This document shows positions 44,477 to 55,554 of a stretch of DNA of 64,000 nt, in pieces (the first letter of the stretch is position 1; every line of letters starts with the position of its first letter). Both the position numbers and the translations under genes were made by a program. The notes below the pieces were generated by a model. The model searched no databases and was not told where the DNA came from. It worked only from the letters and a program-made list of their open reading frames with translations. The DNA is taken from contig JAYMGJ010000235.1 in the NCBI GenBank assembly GCA_037178675.1, positions 62,001 to 126,000 of the forward strand. Reading direction: 5' to 3'. The DNA is from Scleroderma bovista (taxonomy: Eukaryota > Basidiomycota > Agaricomycetes > Boletales > Sclerodermataceae).

Positions 44477-45870
44477 TCACCTGCAAAATTGATCTCTCAT
44501 CCCGTTCTTGCAGACCTTCTTTCTCATCGTAGCCCTTGTTTCCTCTCCAAGTGCTGAGCACTGATACCTAACTCCGTGGCCTTTCTTGGATCCACAGGAG
44601 CTATTTCGGGAACCATCCTCGCATCGCCCACAACTTTCTCGACCACTCCTCGGAAATGCAAATTGCTCGTGCGCGGCGAGCTTGCCAGATAGCGCCCAAG
44701 AACTCCTTTTGCAGCAGCCGAGCAAGTGGTACTGGTGAGCAATGGTCATTGTGGGGCGGCTCGCCGTCACCGATGAGCATTGACACTTTTGGGACCTGCC
44801 GGCGGTCCTCGGATTGAGTGAAAGACGCGAAAGCAGGCAATGTCGTTTCTTGGATACGAGAGCTCATGAGGTAAGTCAGGAAGGTGTAGAACGCCCCTCA
44901 ATCGGGTCTGCTGGAGATGACACTTCAGCATGTCCCGAGGATCGTCGCTTAGCACACCTTATCCGAGTCTGGTCCATCAGCCTCACTGCACGCAGGACCA
45001 TTTTGAATGTGACATAATTGGGTATTAAATGCTCACAACGGCGTTGCATGAGTATACGGTACAGTTCGAAGGTCTCCTGATAGCGCTGCTGTTTGGCATT
45101 GACACGCATTGGCGTATTGAATTTAGAGGGGATTGGAGAAGCGCCCGCTGCCCACACATCCTCCAGCACAGATCGGAGCGCAGGCGTATTCCGCGCATGA
45201 GCGCATCTATCATTTCTGCATGCTTTCGAGGACAGCTGCAAGACCGCGGGTGACCGACTCCTTATGTAGCACCGCTGTGCAGCACTCAAGCTCCGAGGAC
45301 CGGGTCGCATGTGGATAGAGACAACCTCGCCAATATGAGATCTGGGAAAGTGCTCGCTTCCATCTGCCTGGCGTGTGACACGTAGGCTTGCGCTGTATCT
45401 TTAACGAGTGTTACAGGTGCATGAAGGTTTGGGTGTCATAAACGTCGTCTGCGAACTGACGTTTGAGGGGATCAAGAGCACCTTTTTCAAAGAGTCGATG
45501 GGTTTTAATGCTGTCTTCCTGGCACGGACGGGTGAAAATCCATCATTCAGCAGCCTATCGTAGAGCGCAATGGCCACGGAAAATAGCTGCCTAGAGAGCG
45601 CAAACCGGATTAAGCGAACGAAGGCCACCCATCTATAAGAGTTTACCAGCACATATCTTGGACATAACTTGATATGGCTGGATGGTGTGGACATGCTTGC
45701 TGTGACCTGTCAAGAAGTTTCAAGTCGGTCGGCACCCAGAAGGAGGTTGTTGAGCTGTGTCCTTTGCAACTTGCGCTGCCTTGCCTTTGACGCGTCTCGT
45801 GGATTAGACCCATGCTTATTCTCTGGCACATGTGAAGCAGTGAATGCCCGGACGATAGTAGAGCTAGCGA
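44477..45870 (-). pseudogene. Possible PPR-like mitochondrial protein gene, apparently broken
   Basis: A chain of coding-like segments on the minus strand in changing frames. First comes STIVRAFTASHVPENKHG (about 45860-45800), then LIRFALSRQLFSVAIALYDRLLNDGF (about 45620-45550). Next is LRSVLEDVWAAGASPIPSKF followed by QRYQETFELYRILMQRRC and PNYVTFKMVLRAVRL (about 45190-44990). The last is LLQKEFLGAIWQARRAR (44730-44680). The helical pairs with 'Y..ILM....IPNYVTF..ML' spacing resemble pentatricopeptide repeats. At least one frame change (near 45530) is not explained by a good intron. It could be a decayed gene or one with introns I misread. Low certainty in both family and limits. Confidence 0.35.
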
Positions 45871-46018
45871 AGTAAATCTTTTAGTACATTAGCCTCCCTG
45901 TTCAGGGGCCACACGGCGCGTGTCACGTGCGATGTGATTCTTTCAATGCTCTCCAAGTTCAGACCTTGGGCAGACCAAAGACTCCACGAGCCGCTCACCA
46001 TCGTGCTATTTGAATATC

Positions 46019-47624
46019 ATGAGTACGCAACCAAAAAATTCAGAAGACCTGTTTCCCGACGAAAACCCCTATGCGTGGTCCCCTACTTCCTCCACAAGCA
46101 TTGAGGAGTTTTTATCCAAGGTACCGCGAATTCTCCGTGAACAAGTTGTTGTACAGCACTCACCACGTTTCAGTACAAACCTTCCATGGTCCAAAATGAC
46201 GGGACAAAACCTGTATGATTCTCAGTCCCCAACTACCACTGTTAACTGAGCACTGCCTCGCGAAGTGGATATGGGTACGAGGGAAGAATAAACTTGACGC
46301 AAGACTTCATCCCTTCGAGGAACTTGCTGCCATATCTGAAGCTTCAGAACTCTGTGAGTTCTGATGACAATAATGCTCCACTCGAAGAACTTCTGAGAAC
46401 TCCTTGAAGTGCAGAAAGCCACGGAACGAATCGAGGAAATTAAGGTGGGGAGACTTTACTTCTGGTCGCTCATCTGCTAAAGAATATATAGAATGATAGT
46501 ACAATTCCCATACGTTCTAGCAAGAAGACGGGGGCAAAGAGTAAAAAAGAAGTCCGGGAGCAAGTGAGGATGCTAAACCAGAATGGCAAACAGGGAGTTC
46601 ATCATCTTTCCAGGTACAACTCGAAGCGGCGGAAAAGCTCAAGGAGATCTCAAAGAAATACGGCTTTGTTAACGGAAAATGGTATGACCCTGTGCAACTC
46701 CGGTCATCTCCTGACATCTCTGTCGTTTAGGTTGATCTTCGCCTCTTCCAATAACGTCGATGTGATTTGGGCCAGTGTTGCCAGTAAGCTAATACCCGCC
46801 CCTGGATTTGACTAGGTTCATCGTGCCAGCTCAGGATCTCTGATTTCCGGGCCACTGGCAGCTACAGCTACTATGTCTGCCAAGGTAGCCACATCACCTG
46901 CCCATGATACACAGGGCTATCAGCATGTCATTTGCATATACATTCCAGATGTTTATGACAAAGACAGTGTAACCGAGGTATAGCCATTAGTCCATTTCAT
47001 CAACCACGTCCTGCTTATCTGGATTATTAGGTGATGAAGGTCCTGCTCCGGCGTCATGGCATAAACCTAAGTGGTGTCAAGAGCGACTTGTACACATTAA
47101 TTGGTATGCGGTTGCTACTTTGAATTGGTTAGAAATGAACCCTTTTGCAAATTAGGATTGGATAGCAAGCATCCCAGCGGGATCCCTTCCGTGGTAGGCG
47201 TCTCAGTTTTGTATTGAACTCCTGAGCGGAGCCATCTCTAGGTCTGGAAGAACAACGCTGTCTTGCCTGACTCTGAGATCGATGTAGGAAGTTGCATAGG
47301 ATTCTATCTGTTCTATGGTTTACGCATTCCTTGCAGGGGCTGAAGAAGGAATACTTCTCTGAAATAACCGCTGCGAAAGTTACGGAGAAAACAGTGGGTG
47401 GAAAAGAAGCTTCCCCCCGGAAGCCGGCTCTCAAGAAGAGGAAAGTGGGGTCTGATGACCCCTTTGCATCCGACGACGACAATGGTACAGAATCACAGCG
47501 CCGAGACTCAGAAGGTCGTGAGGAGACAGCCAAAAGGGAAAGTGGAAACTTTGGGAAGAACAAGGGGGATACTACCGCCGTGGCGGAAAAGCCGAAAGCC
47601 AAGAAAAGAAAGGGTTCTGCTTAG
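46019..47624 (+). CDS. DUF1917 (UPF0696-like) family protein, possibly damaged
   Basis: Coding-like exons carry the features of this family, whose members have an eIF4E-like fold and unknown function. These are KWIWVRGKNKLDARLHPFEEL, KYGFVNGKW joined across an intron (46680-46730) to LIFASSNNVDVIWASVA, GYQHVICIYIPDVYDKD, VMKVLLRRHGINLSGVKSDLYTLIG, LDSKHPSGIPS and GLKKEYFSEI. The C-terminus (47400-47620) is Lys/Glu-rich with KKRKV and AKKRKG, possible nuclear localisation signals. The start MSTQPKNSEDLF is plausible. Between about 46210 and 46430 the frame shifts at least twice without clear introns (TTTVN to LTEHC, EELL to ELLEVQK). The N-terminal half may therefore be disrupted or mis-sequenced. 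The C-terminal half looks intact. Confidence 0.6.
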
Positions 47625-48194
47625 CTTACATTCATTTTTGACTTCAGTATGTTTTGTTGACATTCTCTCTCAGTTATTTCTTTTTATCACTGAACAATTT
47701 TATGTTGTGATTAAGATCCATTTCCACATAACCTTAGACGCCCTTTGAGTTGTGTGCAACGTCCAGCTTCTTGATCATCGTCCCTGTGTGGAGCCATGTA
47801 AGTATCTGATATATCCTTCATCTTCACGTATCACACTTCTAATTTTGACGAGAGCCTTCGTGGTAATGCCATTCAATCTACTAAGGTCACTGTGTCTCTT
47901 ATTTGAGCACAGCACAACCAATTGATGCATGGAATTTGTGAGATGGGCCTTCACATAACCATGATCCTGTCCATGCTTCAAAGTTTGTGGGTCTGTTATG
48001 TAAGAAGGCACGACTGGATTGACAGAGCGTAGTCTTTGGGCTTGCGGTGGCTGTACCGCTGCAGCCTCTTTCTCTCTCTCTCTCTCCTTCTCATGCCCCG
48101 CCACTGGACCTCCGGTCGTTTTATTTCATTCTTCTAGCTTCGTTGTCACTCCTTACTCTTCCCTACTTCGTATCGTTAGTCACCGACAACACCA
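47625..48194. other. Spacer before the tyrosine-recombinase retrotransposon
   Basis: Contains the 3' flank of the DUF1917-like gene and probably the 5' untranslated part of the element. A (TC)n tract lies at about 48067-48090. I could not find the terminal repeats of the element here. Confidence 0.45.
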
Positions 48195-49700
48195 ATGCCA
48201 GAGGACGGTGCACTGCTCACCGACCCTTCCAATGAAGTCTGTCCAAATTTTGCCGCTGATCTTTTCCGCCTCCTGCACGATGATATCAGATGGGGAACCG
48301 AGGCCTCTGATGACGATGTCATCGCTCGTCTAGTCCAACTGTGGACACAAGACCACAACGAACGGCTTATACAGTGGACTGCTCAACGAGCGGCTGCAGC
48401 CCAAGCTGCTGACGAAGCGGAGCACCAGCGTGAGTTGCAAGAGGAAGAAGCCCAGAGGCTTGTCGAGCAAGAAACAGAACTCGAGCGTCTAGAAGCAGAA
48501 AAGAAGAAACCGAAGATGAATGACTTCGACGAGTCTAAGCATATACCCAACGTTCTCGCCCCCCGACCCTCGCAGTATGCTCTCCAGAAACTCAAACAGT
48601 ATGAATTCGTCAAACTCTGGTACTTTTCTCCAGATGGTTATCGAGAAGCTGCCCGCGAAAATCGCTCCACGGCAGATGATGCCCTGGGTATCGCCAAGAG
48701 CGATGATATACTCACCCTCAAACCAGCCGCTTCTGTCAAAGCATCCAGAAATGCTCTTCTCGACCACGAGCTGCCTATAGCAGATTTCTTCCAAGCAAAG
48801 AATGTGTTCCTTCTGCAGGCGAAACAGAGTAACTGGCCCGAGAAACATCTAAATGCTTTGTCCTTCTTCTATTGGAACCTCGAGGTTCACCCCATGCGCA
48901 CCACGCCTCATGGTGATGAGATCATTCTCACCTACGCATCCCGTGTTCGGCGCCAATGGCATGATGACCTGAAATCTGGCGTAGCAGGAAACATTTCCAT
49001 CATAAACCCTGCACTTTTGCAGACTATTGGTTTCGAAGTTGGCGCAAGGCGCCAGGAGGAAACTTCCCGTCGTCACGAAGCACAGTTACAGAAGGTCAGT
49101 TCCCCCCACGACTTTTTACATCTGGCGCTGACTTATAAATGAAATTTGTCACCTTGTTGCTTACCCAATCTGACTCGTGCATTCCCCGTGATCCCCTCCT
49201 GATCACAATGTGTGCGCTCCACACTCGCTTCAACCGTGCTGCCCCTTCCATGGCTACAGCACACGGAAACAACATTGTCCTACCCACGTTCTGGGGGCCG
49301 ACACAGATCGGATCAGCCACAACCCGCTACAGCCACCACCCAGTCCTTTCAGGCCCAAAGCCTGTCTGCGTCCAACCCCCCTCGTCGCTCCGGAGCCTCA
49401 AAGGGACAGGACATGTCCAAAGGACCTAAGCCCCCGCGCTCAGCCTGTTCCATCTGCCTGGGACGTTTCTCCCACCTCATCCACAAGTGTGAGAGTGAGT
49501 CCTTGTGGGATGGCTCCGAAACCTACTGCAGGAGGGCCCCCGATGGGCGCCTCGTTACAAAAAAGGGTATCACCCTCTGCTCGGACTGGCAACGCCCCCA
49601 GGGTTGCAAATCCTCCAGTCACCCCCTCCGGCACCTCTGCTCGGGCTGTGGGAGCCCAGATCATGGAGTTCAGGACTGCTCTCGAGCGGAGAAAGCTTAA
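48195..49700 (+). CDS. Gag-like ORF1 of the tyrosine-recombinase element
   Basis: The first segment (48195-49094, 300 codons) contains a Gln/Glu/Ala-rich coiled coil (residues ~75-105), then helical segments FFYWNLEVHP and DEIILTYASRVRRQWHDDL. A likely intron (49095-49259, GTCAGT...CTACAG, 165 nt, a multiple of three with in-frame TGA at 49140) joins QLQK to HTETTLSYP. The rest (441 nt) ends with a Cys/His cluster, CSICLGRFSHLIHKC ... CSGCGSPDHGVQDC, a probable zinc-binding nucleic-acid module. Together this gives 446 aa. Without splicing the protein would lack the zinc part. It overlaps ORF2 near 49663-49700. Confidence 0.75.
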
Positions 49701-51597
49701 ATCGCTGACACCCTACAACCCAGATACCTGGGAGGCTCTCCTTCGCTCTTCCGGACTTATCGCTAGATACCCCTACATACCAAAATCTCTCCGTACTGGA
49801 TTCACTGTTAATATCCCACCCATTGCTACCACCTATGCCCCTCCTAATCATCCCTCCATAGTAACACATCACGATGCCTTCGAGGCATCCATAAATAAAG
49901 AGTTTACCCTAAAACACTACCTAGGTCCTTATTCCCAATCGGACATCGAGTCCGTCATCGGAAATTTCCAATCCTCCCCTTTATCCATCATACCTAAGCT
50001 GGGCAAGCCTGGCAAGTTTCGTCTCATACAAAACTTATCTTTCCCTCACTCCCCTTCGCCCCTCGTGGCATCCATCAATTCTCGCATCAGCTCAGACCTT
50101 TTTCCCTGCTCCTACGGCACCTTTTCCATAGTCAGTCTTTTAATCTCCAAGCTTCCTCCTGGCTCCCAAGCCACAATTCGAGATGTATCTGAAGCATATC
50201 GCACTGTGCCTCTCTGCCCCTCTGAATGGCAAGGTCTGGTGGTTAGGGTATCCCCAGACCTTTTCGCCATAGACACATGTCTATGTTTTGGTTTCGGCCC
50301 CTCAGGCAGCATTTATGGTGCCCTAGCAGGGGCAGGAGCTGATTTATTCCGAGCCAAAGGCATTGGCCCTGTCTCCTGCTGGGTTGATGACCACATTTTC
50401 TTCCGGATTCGGAAGGAGTATCTAACACAGTACAACCAGCACCGCACACAAGTGGCTGAATCCATCCATCGCAATGGAGGCCTGATTACACAGGGCGGGC
50501 GGCAGTGGTTCGAGGGTGACACCTTATCTGATGACCAACGCACTGAGTTTGACGAAGACCATATCTTCCCACTTTGTGACCTGTCTGATAGCTCCCCCCG
50601 CTCGGATGATGACTTTAAATACACCTACAACTTCGAGGACATTGACATGATCTCTCGACAGTTGGGCATTCCATGGGAAGCTTCAAAGGACATACCTTTC
50701 TCCTCGTCAGTAGTATATCTAGGTCTAACATGGGACCTCAACTACCGGACAGTCACCCTCAGCGATCCCAAACGCATCAAATACCTCCTCGCCATAAATG
50801 AATGGAACCTCTCCCGCACACACACCCTCCATGAGGTGCAGAAGTTGCACGGAAGGCTGCTGCATGCAACACTGGTCATTCCTCCAGGCCGCGCTTACCT
50901 CATTCACCTGGAAGCTATGCTTGCCATTTTTGGTGACTCCCCATTCAAACCCAGGACCCCACCACTTGGAACCGTCGAGGACCTCCTCTGGTGGTCCACC
51001 ATCCTCAACAATCCACCCCGCCCTCTAACCATCCCTCATCCTGGTATCATTCATGACTTTATTGCCTTTTCTGACGCCAGCTCAGGCTTTGGGATTGGCA
51101 TCACCGTCGACAAACAGTGGCAAGCTTGGCGGCTGTGTACAGGCTGGAACACAGATGGACGAGACATCGGCTGGGCAGAAAGTATTGGCTTTGAACTCCT
51201 GGTCCGACACATCATATCATCTGGAGCCTCCAATATTTGTTTCAAACTTTTCGGAGACAATAGAGGAGTGGTCGAAGGGTGGTGGAATGGCCGCAGCCGG
51301 AACAAACCCACCAATGACACCTTCAAGCGCATCCACTCCATCCTGGACAGAGCCGAGTGCACAGTCATCACCAGATATGTCCCAAGCAGTGGTAATCCAG
51401 CAGACGGACCTTCACGTGGCATTTATCCCCCCTTACGTCTCCGCCTTCCAGCAGTCCCCATCCCCCATGCCCTGCGGCCCTTCATCGAAGACATATCTGA
51501 CGAAGATTGTGCCACACCCCACCAGCAATCGTTTCATCATCCATCCAGTACCAACAGTACTCGTGCAAAACCATCCAAGCGGCAGCGCCTCGCGTGA
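49663..51597 (+). CDS. ORF2: reverse transcriptase and RNase H
   Basis: The frame is open from 49210, but the most likely start is ATG 49663 (MEFRTALERRKL), overlapping the end of gag by 38 bases. RT shows FRLIQNLSFPHS, RDVSEAYRTVPLCPSEWQ, FGFGPSGSIYG and the catalytic CWVDDHIFF. RNase H shows FSDASSGFGIGI, WAESIGFELLVRH, FGDNRGVVEGWW and YVPSSGNPADGPSRG, with all acidic residues present. About 645 aa, uninterrupted. The C-terminus overlaps the recombinase frame. Confidence 0.87.
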   Translation: MEFRTALERRKLKSLTPYNPDTWEALLRSSGLIARYPYIPKSLRTGFTVNIPPIATTYAPPNHPSIVTHHDAFEASINKEFTLKHYLGPYSQSDIESVIGNFQSSPLSIIPKLGKPGKFRLIQNLSFPHSPSPLVASINSRISSDLFPCSYGTFSIVSLLISKLPPGSQATIRDVSEAYRTVPLCPSEWQGLVVRVSPDLFAIDTCLCFGFGPSGSIYGALAGAGADLFRAKGIGPVSCWVDDHIFFRIRKEYLTQYNQHRTQVAESIHRNGGLITQGGRQWFEGDTLSDDQRTEFDEDHIFPLCDLSDSSPRSDDDFKYTYNFEDIDMISRQLGIPWEASKDIPFSSSVVYLGLTWDLNYRTVTLSDPKRIKYLLAINEWNLSRTHTLHEVQKLHGRLLHATLVIPPGRAYLIHLEAMLAIFGDSPFKPRTPPLGTVEDLLWWSTILNNPPRPLTIPHPGIIHDFIAFSDASSGFGIGITVDKQWQAWRLCTGWNTDGRDIGWAESIGFELLVRHIISSGASNICFKLFGDNRGVVEGWWNGRSRNKPTNDTFKRIHSILDRAECTVITRYVPSSGNPADGPSRGIYPPLRLRLPAVPIPHALRPFIEDISDEDCATPHQQSFHHPSSTNSTRAKPSKRQRLA

Positions 51598-52765
51598 GTC
51601 TTCAGTCAGGCGTCACAAGTCTACATACCCTGCCGACCTCACACCCGTCCCCTCATCCCTCCGTCCCCTTTGCCCTGCCCGTGACCGCTTAAAGCAATGG
51701 AAACCTCTCATCGCATCTCGTCCTCAACATGGCAGTAATCTACCATTGCTATCTTCGGATGAATTATCCCGCATTGAACGTGTCGTAACTCATGCTTGGG
51801 CCGACAGTACCAAGGAGACTTATGGTTCCGGACTCCTTATATACCATGTTTTTTGTGACAGCAAACACATCCCGGACGCTCACCGTGCCCCCGCTAGCTC
51901 CATTCTAATCTCGTCTTTCCTGTCAAACCTCGCGGGATTTTACTCCAGTGCCACCGTTTCAAACTATCTCCAAGGAGTACGTGCCTGGCACATAATCCAC
52001 GGCCTGGACTGGACTATAAAAGATGACGAAGTGAATGCCCTCCTCAAGGCAGCAGCCACACTCGCTCCCCCTTCATCTAAACGCAAACCAAGAGAGCCTT
52101 ACACCATAGATACCATCGCCACAATTCACCGGAGCTTGGATCTAGACACCCCCTTGCATGCTGCCGTCTTCGCCTGCCTAACCACTATCTTTTATGCAAC
52201 CGCACGAGTCAGTGAATTTACAGTCCCGAAACTGGATGCATTTGACCCCCTCAAGCATGTCAAACTCCAAGACATGCGCCGTGAAAGTGACCGGAATGGC
52301 AGAGAGATCACCAACTTCCATCTCCCCCGCACCAAAGCAGCGCCCCAGGGCGAGGATGTAAATTGGGCCAGGCAGAATGGTCCCTCTGACCCGGAATTCG
52401 CCCTCGACAACCACCTTCGTGTCAACAATCCGCTACCAGAGTCTCCACTCTTTGCATATAGAGACGGCCCCAAAGGAATCTTAAAACCTTTGACCCGCAA
52501 TAAATTTATTTCCACACTCTCCCTCGCAGCCAAAGCCACAGGCATCAAGCCTCTCAGTGGCCATAGCCTCCGCATCGGTTCAACTCTTGAATATCTCCTC
52601 CGCAACATTCCGTTCGACGTCGTCAAAGTCAAAGGCCGATGGGCCAGTGACGCTTTCCTCTTATATCTGCGCCGCCATGCCCAGATTTTAGCACCATACA
52701 TGCAAGCCACTCCGGAGCTCCACGAATCATTCCTTCGCTACACCATGCCCCCAGTTCGTGGCTAA
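51053..52765 (+). CDS. ORF3: tyrosine recombinase
   Basis: Integrates the circular cDNA by site-specific recombination, so no target duplication is expected. The frame opens at 51053 inside ORF2, but the recombinase domain begins near 51770 with the SAM-like part (WADSTKETYGSGLLIYHVFC). The catalytic Arg is in YATARVSEFTV. The second block is LSGHSLRIGSTLEYLL (His-x-x-Arg), and the nucleophile is the Tyr of DAFLLYLRRH. The R...HxxR...Y set is complete. The true start is uncertain. It may be made by frameshift from ORF2 or from an internal ATG. Confidence 0.87.
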   Translation: MTLLPFLTPAQALGLASPSTNSGKLGGCVQAGTQMDETSAGQKVLALNSWSDTSYHLEPPIFVSNFSETIEEWSKGGGMAAAGTNPPMTPSSASTPSWTEPSAQSSPDMSQAVVIQQTDLHVAFIPPYVSAFQQSPSPMPCGPSSKTYLTKIVPHPTSNRFIIHPVPTVLVQNHPSGSASRESSVRRHKSTYPADLTPVPSSLRPLCPARDRLKQWKPLIASRPQHGSNLPLLSSDELSRIERVVTHAWADSTKETYGSGLLIYHVFCDSKHIPDAHRAPASSILISSFLSNLAGFYSSATVSNYLQGVRAWHIIHGLDWTIKDDEVNALLKAAATLAPPSSKRKPREPYTIDTIATIHRSLDLDTPLHAAVFACLTTIFYATARVSEFTVPKLDAFDPLKHVKLQDMRRESDRNGREITNFHLPRTKAAPQGEDVNWARQNGPSDPEFALDNHLRVNNPLPESPLFAYRDGPKGILKPLTRNKFISTLSLAAKATGIKPLSGHSLRIGSTLEYLLRNIPFDVVKVKGRWASDAFLLYLRRHAQILAPYMQATPELHESFLRYTMPPVRG

Positions 52766-53763
52766 ACTGCCAACTTCTTGCAAGTTCTTCCTGGGTAAGT
52801 TTCCCTCCTCCTACTGCTCCAGGGTCGACCGCATGCACTCGTTGCGTCGTCGCACTCCTACCCTATGGGAACCACAGCTCACGTTCTATCCAGGACCAGC
52901 AGTCGAGGCCAGAGGCGCTTCGCGCCCTCACCCAAATCCCTCTCTTCGCATCAGATCTTTCGTAGCACACATCCACTAATCACTCAAATTGTATTTACCT
53001 TTAACGCGATTATGTCAACCTCACCACTTGCTCCCTCCGTTTTCAGCGCATCTCAGTCTCAGCTCAGCTCAAAGATCCCTTCCGTGGATAGCTTCGCTGG
53101 TGGTACTGTTTCACAAGCTCCCTCAACTGCCATCGCTGGAACAGCACTGTCATTGACGGTACTTATTACAGTCGGAGAGGGAACGATCGTCTTCCATCGA
53201 ATCTTTGGTCTGCCTTGGGGAGACTAACTTATTACTACGCTGGTCGATTGGACAGTCCAAATATTATTTCGCGGGGCGATGACTTCATTGCCAACCTCGC
53301 GACGTGCCATCATTTTCATCGAGGCTAATAAGTTGCTCTGCTTCGTGGGTGTTGGCCTGGGAGAGGTATCAACTTGCCAGGTTACGGAGGACAATGACGA
53401 TAAAAACGTCAACAAAAGAGATGGGTTGATAATGTCCTGGTTCGGCGGGTTGACCCACTGCCTGATCTTCGAACAGTTCGTGGATACGGACGATTTAATG
53501 AAGCTCAACACTCCAATTCTCAGAGCAATGGACTGAGGAACTGGTTTTTCAAAGACTCACTCGTACTTTTCTGTCGTAGGATACGACAAACCCTATGAAT
53601 TGGTTGTTGTATTGAATCTACCCACCCTAGGCAGACCGAAGTCTCCAAGGAAGATATGTAGTCCATTGAATGTGTCGTATGTGAAGCCCACATCATTCAC
53701 GAACACTGGACAATTGGCATATATCAGTGTGGATACTGGCATTTTACCCCCAGTGGCGTTAGT
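52766..53763. other. Unassigned sequence after the tyrosine-recombinase element
   Basis: A frame at 53012-53227 (71 aa: Ser-rich start, then ALSLTVLITVGEG) and one at 53279-53536 have no family resemblance that I recognise. The terminal repeats of the preceding element should lie here if it is complete. Confidence 0.4.
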
Positions 53764-54134
53764 TGTTACGGTCCAACTTTTTATCTTATCTAATCTGCGA
53801 TTAGATAGCGTTTATCTTATCTTAGTGTACAGCCTCTATCTTATCTACCTAGTCTAGACCTGTACCTCGTGCTGTACACGCTGCCACCCTTGACATCATT
53901 ACGCATAGCCTTAGCTCCACAGTGATGTCATTACATAGCCTTCTACCTGCACGTAGCCTCATGGATAGCCTCGCGTAGCCCTCGTGTATAGTAGTATATA
54001 TACCGTGCAATCCAGCACCCAGAGGCTCCCCATTCGAGCTCATCTTGGGTTATTGCTCTAGATCCTCGCGTCCTATTTCCTCTCAGAGTCTCGCGTGTAG
54101 TTGGGTCTTAGGTGTTCTGCCTAGGGTCATCTCA
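53764..54134 (+). mobile_element. Solo LTR, related to the chromodomain gypsy element
   Basis: 371 bp, TGTTACGGTCC...GTCATCTCA, flanked by the 5-bp duplication TTAGT (53759-53763 and 54135-54139). It shares CAACTTTTTATCTTATCTAATC, ATAGCCTCGC, GTATATATACC and TGCAATCCAGCACCCAGAGG with the minus-strand LTR at 58622-58914. The family is therefore the same or close, but the copies are clearly diverged. Contains a TATATATA box near 53994. Confidence 0.85.
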
Positions 54135-54139
54135 TTAGT

Positions 54140-54823
54140 AGTACGGATTATGTAATATATAACTCCTTGACTTGTCGCCGTACTAGTGGCTGCATGGTGC
54201 AATCAGGTTCAGTGCGGAACCAGTTATTTTCGAGGAGGGCCTGCGACATCTTGCGACGCAGGCCGTCAGACCGGATCCCGTACTAATAATCACGCACAGC
54301 CATTCCGTTCAGTCCGCACGTATGGTGACCAACTCTTGACCGCAGATTCTGGGTTGCAACCAGCTGGGAAATCCAGAAATTATTGGGACCAGTCTTTAAG
54401 GCGCAGTTTGTAATGCTGGCTCAACCATTATAATGCCATTTTTGCCACAGATCTGTGCATAAAAAGTTCATTTCTGTACATAAAACATGAATATTGTTCA
54501 TTGGAATGCCATTGGAATAATCATTGGCAGAAAAACTTTTATCATGACAATAGGGAGATTCAAAGTTGACCGCAGTTGCAGTTGCAGTTGCAGTCACACC
54601 AAATTAGGACATACCATGTATTAGATAATTGGCTGTCCTGTGTAAAATACAATAAAAACTACCCAACAACGTGTAGGGCACATGGCAGCACTGCGTTGAG
54701 TGGGGGGAGAGCTTTCGTTGTGTGTCTACTCTCCCATTCACTCATTCTACTGTGTCGTGAACTGTCCCGTCCATTTCAGTGATCTGAATACCACAAACTC
54801 TCACCTTTTCCTCATTTGTGGCT
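54140..54823. other. Unassigned sequence, no gene recognised
   Basis: Contains a short GCAGTT hexanucleotide array (about 54572-54594) and A/T-rich stretches. A 75-codon frame at 54186 has no recognisable similarity. Confidence 0.45.
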
Positions 54824-55112
54824 ATGTCTGTGAAGAAATTGAAGACACCTCTTCCCAAAATCCCTTGGAGCGAAAATAATCATGCCCGAGTGTGGAGTCT
54901 CATCGCTGAAATAAGCAAACCAGTCAACTATAAGGTGCTTTATGGTAAAAAAGACAAAAATGAAGTACATATAGCATAATTTAATCTTTTGACCCTTCCA
55001 GAACACCTCTGGCAAGTTGAAGGCAAGTGCCTACAAACGGATCGGTGCTACTGTCTTGCCCGAGTTCCATATAATTGATGCTACTACTGCTACTGGTGAC
55101 CGTTGTCACGCA
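54824..55112 (+). pseudogene. Possible gene fragment interrupted by the gag-only element
   Basis: ATG 54824 begins MSVKKLKTPLPKIPWSENN and ARVWSLIAEISKPVNYKVLYG. A plausible intron (54964-55001) joins KDKNE to NTSGKLKASAYKRIGATVLPEF. The WSENNHARVW pattern resembles the start of Myb/SANT-like DNA-binding domains common in transposon-derived basidiomycete genes. The TR-GAG element is inserted at 55113, and I see no clear continuation beyond 56628. Low certainty. Confidence 0.35.
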
Positions 55113-55305
55113 TGTCAGAATATTAGTCCCTATGTGTCAAACTCACAAGACATATTAGTACATATTAGTTTTTGATATATTACCTGTTCTACCTACAAGA
55201 TAAATACTTCGTAGTTGTACCATGTATATCATTGCATTTGGACCTGGTTTGCACCCATCCACCCATCGTGGTCACCCCGATTGCCCCAGCCCGCGAATTC
55301 TAACA
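55113..55305 (+). repeat. TR-GAG 5' LTR
   Basis: 193 bp. At all four positions that differ from the 3' LTR, this copy has TG or CA where the other has CG. Confidence 0.92.
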
Positions 55306-55554
55306 CAAACGCGATATTCTTCGTCGTTGTGCGTGTTGCTTTGCAGCTGTTGACCCCCTGTCGTTGACCGTTCTTGCCGTCGTATCGTCGTCGTACTGTC
55401 GTTCTCTTGCCGTCGTAACCACCATTTGGGGCCGAAGCCAAATCGTCGTCGTCTCCGCCGTACCGTTTCCCCTGTTGAACCCCTGCTGTTATCTGTTGCA
55501 GCCAAATCACCGCTGTCGTCACGTGTCACACATCACAGCCACAGATCTCGCGCC

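Larger units (their letters stand above)
48195..52765 (+). mobile_element. Ngaro/DIRS-like tyrosine-recombinase retrotransposon
   Basis: Three overlapping plus-strand frames encode a gag-like protein, RT-RNase H and a tyrosine recombinase, with no integrase or protease. That combination defines DIRS-order elements, and the absence of a methyltransferase domain points to the Ngaro group. All three frames are long and uninterrupted. Elements of this order end in split direct or inverted repeats rather than LTRs. I could not identify them in 47.6-48.2 kb or 52.8-53.5 kb, so the exact limits are unknown and the copy may be end-truncated. Confidence 0.85.

Noticed and set aside
54572..54594. GCAGTT hexanucleotide array
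   Set aside because: Only about four units, an ordinary short microsatellite.
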